In this document: positions 4,652 through 10,575 of the stretch, one piece after another
Numbering within the stretch: position 1 is the stretch's first letter
Layout of the letters: every line of letters begins with the position of its first letter
Source of the DNA: Bacilli bacterium
Lineage (GTDB): Bacteria; Bacillota_I; Bacilli_A; RF39; UBA660
Direction: 5' to 3'
Length of the DNA stretch: 10,575 nucleotides
Assembly (NCBI GenBank): GCA_900751815.1
Contig: CAADST010000131.1
Location: 1-10,575 of the forward strand
Notes under the pieces: model-generated
The model's input: the letters and a program-made list of their open reading frames with translations, nothing else
What the model was told of the DNA's origin: nothing
The model's database searches: none
Program-made: the position numbers and the translations under genes

Positions 4652-5752
4652 GTGAAAATTGATAATATTAGTTTAGTAAATTTTAGAAACTATGAAAAAC
4701 TAGATATTAGTTTTGGTAATGGGTTAAATATTTTTTATGGGAAAAATGGAAGTGGTAAAACTAATTTAATTGAAGCAATCTATATTTTAGCGCTTACTAA
4801 ATCATTTAGAATCAGTAATGATAAGTTATTAATTAAAAAAGGAAGTATTAAAAGTAAAGTTAATGGAGAAATCATTAAGAATGAAGATGCCACAAAATAT
4901 GCGGTTGTAATTAGTAATGAAGGTAAAACTGTAGAAATAAATGATACAAAAGTAGATAAAATAAGTGATTATGTTTCCAGAATTAATATAATACTTTTTA
5001 ATCCTGTGGATACCAGATTAATTGATGAGGCACCTGTTGATAGACGAAAAATGATTAATATAGAGATCAGTCAATTAAATAAAGAATATTTGATTATTTT
5101 AGCTAATTATAATAGGATTTTAAAACAAAGAAATTTTTATTTAAGAAGCATGTATGTTAATGGTAATAATGATACTAATTATTTAAATATATTAACTAAT
5201 AAATTAATTGAATATGGGCTTTTAATTAATAAATATCGTAGTGAATTTATTCAAAATATTAATAAATATATAACGGAAATATATAGTAGTATTTTTAAGA
5301 GTGGAGAATTAAAAATAAAATATGTTTCTAGTTATAATAATAAGAACAGTAGTAAACTACTTAAAAGTTATCAACAAAATTATAAAAAAGAAATGGAAGT
5401 TGGTAAGACTTTAATAGGGATTCATCATGATGATATTTTGTTTTTTCTAGATAATTATAATTTGAAAGAATGTGGTAGTGAAGGGCAAAGAAAAAATGCT
5501 ATTATATCCTTTAAACTTGCAGAAATTAAAGTAATAAACGAAATAAAAAAGATAAATCCAATATTAATATTAGATGATTTATTTAGTGAGCTTGATAAAG
5601 AAAAAATAAGAAATATATTAAAATTATTAGATAAAGATGTACAAACATTTATAACTACTACCGAAATTAATAAAGTAGATAAGAAAATATTAAAGAATGC
5701 TAAAATATTTAAAGTAGATAATGGAACAATAGAGGAGGATGGACATGAATAA
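4652..5752 (+). CDS. recF: DNA replication and repair protein RecF
   Basis: RecF is an SMC/ABC-type ATPase that works with RecO and RecR to load RecA at gaps and stalled forks. The 366 aa match the usual length (about 370). It starts FRNYEKLDI with Walker A GKNGSGKT (30-37). The ABC signature is in CGSEGQRKN (274-282), and Walker B with the D-loop is [11 protein letters not shown] (305-315). The normally conserved GPHRDD before the signature is GIHHDD here (256-261). The start is GTG at 4652 with AAAGGGGG 6 nt upstream; no better start is in frame. It has its own promoter and heads the recF-gyrB-gyrA operon. The last 8 nt overlap gyrB, and the GAGGAGG that serves gyrB lies inside recF, so the two are probably translationally coupled. 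Confidence 0.96.
   Translation: MKIDNISLVNFRNYEKLDISFGNGLNIFYGKNGSGKTNLIEAIYILALTKSFRISNDKLLIKKGSIKSKVNGEIIKNEDATKYAVVISNEGKTVEINDTKVDKISDYVSRINIILFNPVDTRLIDEAPVDRRKMINIEISQLNKEYLIILANYNRILKQRNFYLRSMYVNGNNDTNYLNILTNKLIEYGLLINKYRSEFIQNINKYITEIYSSIFKSGELKIKYVSSYNNKNSSKLLKSYQQNYKKEMEVGKTLIGIHHDDILFFLDNYNLKECGSEGQRKNAIISFKLAEIKVINEIKKINPILILDDLFSELDKEKIRNILKLLDKDVQTFITTTEINKVDKKILKNAKIFKVDNGTIEEDGHE
5732..5738 (+). promoter_or_regulatory. Ribosome-binding site that decides the gyrB start
   Basis: GAGGAGG within the end of recF directly abuts the ATG at 5739, so initiation there is unlikely. The in-frame ATG at 5745 lies 6 nt downstream, a workable spacing. Confidence 0.65.
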
Positions 5753-7661
5753 AGAAACACATTATACTGATGCGGATATACAGGTTTTAGAAGGACTTGA
5801 AGCTGTTCGTAAAAGACCTGGTATGTATATTGGATCAACTGGAGAAAAGGGACTTCATCATTTAGTTTGGGAAATTGTTGATAATGCAGTTGATGAAGCT
5901 TTAGCAGGATTTTGTGATGATATTGAAGTAATTGTTGATAAAGGGGATATTATTGAGGTTCGCGATGATGGACGGGGTATTCCAACTGGAATTAATGAGA
6001 AGACTGGTTTATCAACAGTTGAAACGATATTTACAGTACTTCATGCTGGAGGTAAATTTGGTGGCGAAGGCTATAAAGTAAGTGGAGGACTTCATGGTGT
6101 TGGGGCATCAGTAGTTAATGCCTTATCAAAATGGTTAGAAGTTAGAATTTACCGTGATGGTAATGTATACTTTCAAAGATTTGAAAATGGAGGACATCCT
6201 GTTGAACCTTTAAAAATAATAGATTCTTGTGATATTGATAGAACTGGAAGTACAATAAGATTTGAACCAGATGAAACAATTTTTCGGGAAACTACCCATT
6301 ATGATTATGATATATTATATAAGAGATTACAAGAAATTGCTTTTCTAAATAAAGGACTTAGAATAAACTTATATGATTTAAGAGAAGATGACAAGCACGA
6401 TACATTCCTATATAATGGAGGTATTATTGAATATGTAGAGATGCTTAATAAGAATAAAACTGTCTTACATGAAGATGTTATTTATTTAAGTGGGGAAGAA
6501 GATGGAATATTTTTTGAAGTAGCTTGTCAATATAATGATGGATATAATTCAAATATTTATTCATTTACAAATAATATTAATACTTATGAAGGTGGTACTC
6601 ATGAAGATGGGGTAAAACTTGCTTTAACTAGAGTTATTAATAAGTATGCTCGTAATAATAAAATATTAAAAGATAAAGATGAAGCTTTAACTGGTGATGA
6701 TGTTAGAGAAGGATTAACTATGATTATTTCTTGTAAGCATCCAGATCCGCAATTTGAAGGACAAACAAAGACTAAACTTGGAAATAGTGAAGTTAAAAAA
6801 ATAGCAAGTGATGTTTTTGGTAATGGATTAGAAAGATATTTAATGGAAAATCCAAATATTGCTAAGATAATTATTGAAAAAGCATTATCGGCATCTCGGG
6901 CGAGAATTGCGGCGAAGAAGGCTCGAGAAACTGTTAGAAGAAAAGGAGATCTTGAAATTACTGCTTTTTATGGAAAATTAACTGATTGTAAGAGTAAGGA
7001 TCCAAGTGAATCAGAAATATTCCTAGTCGAAGGGGATTCAGCTGGTGGTTCTGCTAAAAGTGGTAGAGATTATATGACCCAAGCAATCCTTCCTTTAAGA
7101 GGTAAGATTTTAAATGTTGAAAAAGCTAGATTAGATAGAGCTTTAAGTAATGAAGAAATAAAAACAATAATTACAGCATTTGGCACAGGTATTGGTGATG
7201 AATTTGATTTATCAAAGTTAAGATATGACAAAATTATTATTATGACCGATGCCGATGTCGATGGGTCACACATTAGAGTATTATTGCTTACTTTGTTTTA
7301 TCGTTTCTTTAGACCAATTGTTGAAGCTGGTCATGTTTATGCTGCAATGCCACCGTTATTTAAAATTACGCATGGAAAAACAATTAAATATGTAGTAGAT
7401 GAAAAAGAAAAAGATGAATATTTAGCAAGTTTACCTGCCAATGTCAAGGTGGAAATTGCTCGTAATAAGGGACTTGGCGAAATGGATCCGGATGAACTTC
7501 GAGATACTACAATGTCTAAAGCTACTAGAACTTTGAAACAAATTACAGTAGATGACTTGCAAGCTGCGGATGCGGCATTTGAAAAATTAATGGGAGAAGC
7601 AGTAGAACCAAGAAGAGAATTTATCGAACAAAGAGCTGGTTTAGCTAATTTAGATTTATAG
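5745..7661 (+). CDS. gyrB: DNA gyrase subunit B
   Basis: This is the ATPase and TOPRIM half of gyrase, which introduces negative supercoils ahead of replication. From ATG 5745 it is 638 aa, the length of the B. subtilis protein. The GHKL ATPase domain shows [11 protein letters not shown] (catalytic Glu43, Asn47), DDGRGIP and [14 protein letters not shown]; the transducer has [10 protein letters not shown]. The TOPRIM domain carries EGDSAGGSA (metal-binding Glu429), [12 protein letters not shown] and TDADVDG (Asp502, Asp504). RNKGLGEMD near the C-terminus stands for the usual RYKGLGEM, with Asn in place of Tyr. There is no large insertion. [12 protein letters not shown] and the pairing with a GyrA bearing a box-type tail argue for gyrase over topoisomerase IV. 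The gene overlaps recF and is followed after 10 nt by gyrA, whose ribosome-binding site touches the gyrB stop codon. Confidence 0.97.
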   Translation: MNKETHYTDADIQVLEGLEAVRKRPGMYIGSTGEKGLHHLVWEIVDNAVDEALAGFCDDIEVIVDKGDIIEVRDDGRGIPTGINEKTGLSTVETIFTVLHAGGKFGGEGYKVSGGLHGVGASVVNALSKWLEVRIYRDGNVYFQRFENGGHPVEPLKIIDSCDIDRTGSTIRFEPDETIFRETTHYDYDILYKRLQEIAFLNKGLRINLYDLREDDKHDTFLYNGGIIEYVEMLNKNKTVLHEDVIYLSGEEDGIFFEVACQYNDGYNSNIYSFTNNINTYEGGTHEDGVKLALTRVINKYARNNKILKDKDEALTGDDVREGLTMIISCKHPDPQFEGQTKTKLGNSEVKKIASDVFGNGLERYLMENPNIAKIIIEKALSASRARIAAKKARETVRRKGDLEITAFYGKLTDCKSKDPSESEIFLVEGDSAGGSAKSGRDYMTQAILPLRGKILNVEKARLDRALSNEEIKTIITAFGTGIGDEFDLSKLRYDKIIIMTDADVDGSHIRVLLLTLFYRFFRPIVEAGHVYAAMPPLFKITHGKTIKYVVDEKEKDEYLASLPANVKVEIARNKGLGEMDPDELRDTTMSKATRTLKQITVDDLQAADAAFEKLMGEAVEPRREFIEQRAGLANLDL

Positions 7662-7671
7662 GGAGGTTATA

Positions 7672-10143
7672 ATGGATAGAATAGTACAAAATAATATAGT
7701 TGAAGAAATAGAACAGTCATTTATCGACTATTCCATGAGTGTTATCGTATCAAGAGCGATACCTGACTTACGAGATGGCTTAAAACCAGTTCATAGAAGA
7801 ATACTTTATTCAATGTTTGAATCCGGATATTTACCAAGTGCTCAATATAAAAAATGTGCGAGAGTAGTTGGGGATGTAATGGGTAAATATCATCCTCATG
7901 GAGATAGTTCAATATATGAAGCATTAGTAAGAATGGCACAAGACTTTAGTTATCGTTATATGCTAATTGATGGCCATGGAAACTTTGGTAATATGGATGG
8001 CGATGGAGCAGCTGCTTATCGTTATACTGAATCAAGACTTTCCAAGATTTCTTTGGAATTACTTCGAGATATTAACAAAAATACCGTAAATTTTGTGCCA
8101 AATTTTGATGAATCACTAGAAGAACCAGAAGTTTTGCCTAGTAGATTTCCAAATATTTTAGTAAACGGAACTATGGGTATTGCAGTTGGTATGGCAACAA
8201 ATATTCCACCACATAATTTGGGGGAAGTAATTGATGGTTGCGTTGCTTATATCGATAATCCAGATATTGATATTGATGGTTTAATGCAATATATTAAAGG
8301 ACCAGATTTTCCAACGGGAGCAGTTATTTTAGGTAATTCAGGGATAAAAAAGGCATATGAAACCGGTAAAGGAACAATTACAATAAGATGTAAAGCAGAA
8401 ATTGAAGAGGAAGGAAGTAGACATCGAATAGTTATTACAGAAATTCCATATGGTTTAAATACTCTTGAATTAAAAAAGAGAATTGGAGAATTAGTTAGAG
8501 ATAAAATAATTGATGGAATTGCTGATTATCATGAAGAAACTAACTTAGAAAATGGTATAAAAATAGTTATTACACTTAAAAAAGAAGCTAATGGTAGTGT
8601 AGTACTTAATAATTTATATAAACATACCCAATTACAAACATCATTTGGTATAAATTTACTTATGATTGATAATGGTGTACCAAGAACATTGGGATTAAAA
8701 GATATTATTTCTAAATATATTGATTTTCAAAGAGAAGTTATAATTAGAAGAACACAATTTGAATTAGATAAAGCTGAAAAAAGAGTACATATTTTAGAAG
8801 GTTATAAAATAGCTTTAGATAATATTGATGAAGTAATAAGAATTATTAAAGAATCAAAGGCTGATAGTGAAGCTAAAGAAAAATTGATGTCTAAATTTGG
8901 ATTTAGTGAAATTCAAACAGATAACATTTTGGAATTAAAATTGCGGCGTTTAACAGGTTTAGAAAGAGAAAAGATCGAAGAAGAATTAAATGCCTTACAC
9001 ATTGAAATAGATCGTTTAAGAGGAATTCTTGCAGATAATGAAAAGGTTCTTGCAATCATTAAAGAAGAAATGTTAGATATTAAATCTAGATTCGGTGATG
9101 AAAGAAGAACTAAAATTGATATGACAGCAATAGATTATATTGAAGATGAATCTTTAATTCCAGTGGAAGATGTATTAGTTGTTCTTACCCATAATGGGTA
9201 TATAAAGAGAACTACTGCTGATACATTTAAATCACAAAATCGTGGTGGTGTAGGAATTAAGGGAATGGCAACAAATGATGAAGATTTTGTTGAACAAATG
9301 ATTAATATATCAACACATGATTCGACTTTATTCTTTACTAATAAAGGAAAAGTTTATCGAATTAAAGGATATGAAATACCAGAATTTAGTCGTCAATCAA
9401 AGGGAATACCAATAGTTAATTTACTTCCAATTGAAAAAGAAGAAAAAGTAAATGCAGTTATCAACATTAATGATGACAATGTCGGAAAATATCTGTTATT
9501 TGCAACAAAACAAGGCATTGTTAAGAAAACTTTATTAACAGAATTTGTTAATATTCGAAATAATGGTAAGATTTGTATTACTTTGCGTGACGATGATGAA
9601 TTAATTGATGTTAAAATGACTGATGGTAATAGCTTAGTTTTACTTGGTAGTAACGCTGGTAGAATGGTAAAATTCAATGAAAATGAAATTAGAGTAATGG
9701 GTAGAACAGCTAGTGGAGTTCGAGGAATTAATTTAGAAAACGGAACATGCATATGCTGTGAAATAGTTAATGACGATGATCTAATTTTACTAGTTACAGA
9801 AAAGGGATACGGCAAACAAACCTATGTTCGTGATTTTAGACAAACAAAACGAGGAAGTAAAGGTGTAAAAGCCTTGAATATTACTGAAAAGAACGGAAAT
9901 TTAGTAGCAGTAAAAATTGTTAGACCAGATAAGGAACTAGTAATTATGACTGATTCAGGAATGACAATGAGAATGCCTCTAGATCAAATTTCGGTTTTAG
10001 GAAGAGTAACCCAAGGACTGAGACTTATCAACTTAAGAGAAAATCAAAAGGTTTCAACAATTAGTCTAGTAGATAAAGTAGAAGAAGAATTACCTGTTGA
10101 AGAAGACGCAGCCGAAACAGAGCCATCAGAAGGAAATAACTAG
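7672..10143 (+). CDS. gyrA: DNA gyrase subunit A
   Basis: This is the DNA breakage-reunion and wrapping subunit of gyrase, acting as A2B2 with GyrB. The 823 aa match the Gram-positive norm. The N-terminal part holds the helix-turn-helix [17 protein letters not shown] and AAAYRYTE with the active-site tyrosine at 118. At the quinolone-determining positions S79 and E83 (E. coli 83 and 87) the residues are the sensitive, wild-type ones. The C-terminal beta-pinwheel begins near 500. Its gyrase-specific GyrA box reads QNRGGVG (522-528), degenerate at two positions from QRRGGKG but in the right place, and later blades repeat RGSKG- and RVTQG-type motifs. The tail is acidic (EEELPVEED...). ATG at 7672 is preceded by GGGAGGT (7661-7667), which begins on the last base of the gyrB stop. 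It ends the operon, and a terminator follows 7 nt after the stop. Confidence 0.97.
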   Translation: MDRIVQNNIVEEIEQSFIDYSMSVIVSRAIPDLRDGLKPVHRRILYSMFESGYLPSAQYKKCARVVGDVMGKYHPHGDSSIYEALVRMAQDFSYRYMLIDGHGNFGNMDGDGAAAYRYTESRLSKISLELLRDINKNTVNFVPNFDESLEEPEVLPSRFPNILVNGTMGIAVGMATNIPPHNLGEVIDGCVAYIDNPDIDIDGLMQYIKGPDFPTGAVILGNSGIKKAYETGKGTITIRCKAEIEEEGSRHRIVITEIPYGLNTLELKKRIGELVRDKIIDGIADYHEETNLENGIKIVITLKKEANGSVVLNNLYKHTQLQTSFGINLLMIDNGVPRTLGLKDIISKYIDFQREVIIRRTQFELDKAEKRVHILEGYKIALDNIDEVIRIIKESKADSEAKEKLMSKFGFSEIQTDNILELKLRRLTGLEREKIEEELNALHIEIDRLRGILADNEKVLAIIKEEMLDIKSRFGDERRTKIDMTAIDYIEDESLIPVEDVLVVLTHNGYIKRTTADTFKSQNRGGVGIKGMATNDEDFVEQMINISTHDSTLFFTNKGKVYRIKGYEIPEFSRQSKGIPIVNLLPIEKEEKVNAVININDDNVGKYLLFATKQGIVKKTLLTEFVNIRNNGKICITLRDDDELIDVKMTDGNSLVLLGSNAGRMVKFNENEIRVMGRTASGVRGINLENGTCICCEIVNDDDLILLVTEKGYGKQTYVRDFRQTKRGSKGVKALNITEKNGNLVAVKIVRPDKELVIMTDSGMTMRMPLDQISVLGRVTQGLRLINLRENQKVSTISLVDKVEEELPVEEDAAETEPSEGNN

Positions 10144-10150
10144 TATTTTT

Positions 10151-10180
10151 AAAAACAACACAAATTGAGTGTTGTTTTTT
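10151..10180 (+). terminator. Intrinsic terminator of recF-gyrB-gyrA
   Basis: An 11-bp perfect stem (10151-10161 with 10169-10179, AAAAACAACAC/GTGTTGTTTTT) has a 7-nt loop and ends in T6. The mirror sequence has A/T runs on both sides, so it could also work on the minus strand. Confidence 0.9.
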
Positions 10181-10253
10181 GCATGTTAAAATTTTCCCAG
10201 AAGTTAGCCAAAAAATGCATATATTTTTAGATATTATCAAATCATTTTATAAG

Positions 10254-10262
10254 TTATCAACA
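10254..10262 (+). other. DnaA box downstream of gyrA
   Basis: TTATCAACA, identical to the boxes used at oriC, lies in non-coding DNA about 100 bp left of the parS cluster. Confidence 0.5.
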
Positions 10263-10346
10263 CAAATTTTAAACCACAACAGTAATTATTTTTTTAATAT
10301 AATATGTAAATTTAGTTAACATAATGTGTCAACTTTTATCTATATA

Positions 10347-10366
10347 ATAGTTTCCACGGAAACTAT
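10347..10366. repeat. Parallel palindrome resembling both parS and the Noc-binding site
   Basis: ATAGTTTCC and GGAAACTAT are perfect 9-bp arms around AC. Aligned by centre, the element keeps GTTTC/GAAAC of parS and TTTCC/GGAAA of the Noc-binding consensus ATTTCCCGGGAAAT, with the middle two bases altered. It touches the first parS, with centres 17 bp apart. Confidence 0.55.
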
Positions 10367-10381
10367 GTTTCACGTGAAACA
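10366..10381. other. parS: parS site 1 (perfect)
   Basis: TGTTTCACGTGAAACA is a perfect 16-bp palindrome that fits the ParB/Spo0J loading consensus TGTTNCACGTGAAACA. The symmetry extends one base each side (A...T). ParB bound here recruits ParA and SMC to the origin region. Confidence 0.95.
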
Positions 10382-10416
10382 TCAGGCTTTTGATTTATAA
10401 TTATTAATAGGCACAA

Positions 10417-10432
10417 TGTTTCATGTGAAACA
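10417..10432. other. parS: parS site 2 (one mismatch)
   Basis: TGTTTCATGTGAAACA differs from the perfect site only by C to T in the central CACGTG. The outer AA/TT continue the palindrome. Its centre is 51 bp from site 1. It is probably a weaker ParB site. Confidence 0.8.
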
Positions 10433-10523
10433 TTAATATTTGTTTTTATATATTAAATATAACAATAAAATGCATTAAATATTTCTTATTTATTTTCTGT
10501 TATTATATTAAAATAATTCTCAT

Positions 10524-10539
10524 TGTTTCACGTGAAACA
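10524..10539. other. parS: parS site 3 (perfect)
   Basis: This second perfect TGTTTCACGTGAAACA has its centre 107 bp from site 2. Two perfect sites within 175 bp, about 7.7 kb from the origin core, mark a segregation locus. Confidence 0.95.
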
Positions 10540-10575
10540 TTGTAGTTTATAATTTCTGCTTATTTATATCCATCC

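Larger units (their letters stand above)
10181..10575. other. Gene-free AT-rich region downstream of gyrA
   Basis: No convincing coding sequence occurs here. The stretch holds one DnaA box, a parS/Noc-like palindrome and three parS sites in its right half. The sequence before 10254 and between the sites is AT-rich with no structure I can support. At the extreme right a minus-strand frame enters from outside and closes with TAA about 25 nt in; it could be the tail of a convergent gene but is too short to call. Confidence 0.7.

Noticed and set aside
9393..9815. 140-codon minus-strand open frame inside gyrA
   Set aside because: It is the mirror of a well-conserved GyrA C-terminal domain coding sequence with no start signals; a shadow frame.
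10299..10332. Minus-strand TTGACA (10332-10327) as promoter of a small RNA running into the gyrA terminator
   Set aside because: The nearest good -10 (TATTAT) is 22 bp away and the hexamer at the correct distance is poor, so the promoter is not supported.
10343..10348. Plus-strand TATAAT just before the parS cluster as a promoter
   Set aside because: No recognisable -35 at 16-18 bp and no gene downstream in the window.
1..10575. Reassigned UGA codon (Mollicutes-type code)
   Set aside because: No gene here stops at TGA, which drew attention, but Trp codons are TGG and all proteins have normal lengths under the standard code, so there is no evidence for reassignment.
1..10575. tRNA, rRNA, CRISPR arrays, insertion sequences or prophage
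   Set aside because: No cloverleaf, rRNA motif, regularly spaced long repeats, transposase or terminal inverted repeats were seen; this is a core chromosomal region.

Overview
This window is a chromosomal replication-origin region from a low-GC member of the Bacillota, most likely class Bacilli. The genes are strongly A/T biased, the standard genetic code fits (Trp is TGG and every full-length gene ends in TAA or TAG), and the order rpmH-rnpA-yidC diverging from dnaA-dnaN, followed by recF-gyrB-gyrA, is the classic Bacillus-type oriC layout. A ComK-family gene, two sequences matching Spo0A '0A box' tandem sites and a cluster of parS sites all fit that group. I cannot name a genus. A gut-type uncultured Bacilli lineage is possible but is inference only.

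Left arm (1-926, minus strand): the 5' part of a yidC/oxaA lipoprotein insertase gene, rnpA, and an unusually short rpmH (40 aa) driven by a clear minus-strand promoter. A terminator-like hairpin sits between rpmH and rnpA. yidC overlaps rnpA by 14 nt.

Origin (about 1019-2871): a dnaA promoter is followed by a long leader filled with DnaA boxes, then dnaA, then a second, smaller set of DnaA boxes with an AT-rich, trio-like candidate unwinding element in front of dnaN. This is a bipartite oriC flanking dnaA. Both halves also carry tandem TGNCGAA motifs spaced exactly 10 bp, the known geometry of Spo0A binding sites. This suggests that a response regulator can act directly on initiation.

Middle (2872-4651): dnaN ends in a strong intrinsic terminator. 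Between dnaN and recF, where Bacillus carries the small S4-domain gene yaaA, lies a short ComK-like gene with another exact 0A box just upstream. recF then has its own extended -10 promoter and a perfect inverted repeat over the predicted start site.

Right arm (4652-10180): recF, gyrB and gyrA form one compact operon. recF and gyrB overlap, the gyrB-gyrA gap is 10 nt, and a strong terminator follows gyrA.

Right flank (10181-10575): non-coding. It holds a DnaA box, two perfect parS palindromes and one near-perfect parS for ParB loading, plus a fourth palindrome that looks intermediate between a parS site and a Noc-binding site. Together the window encodes initiation (DnaA), processivity (DnaN), fork repair (RecF), supercoiling control (GyrAB) and the cis sites for initiation and segregation.
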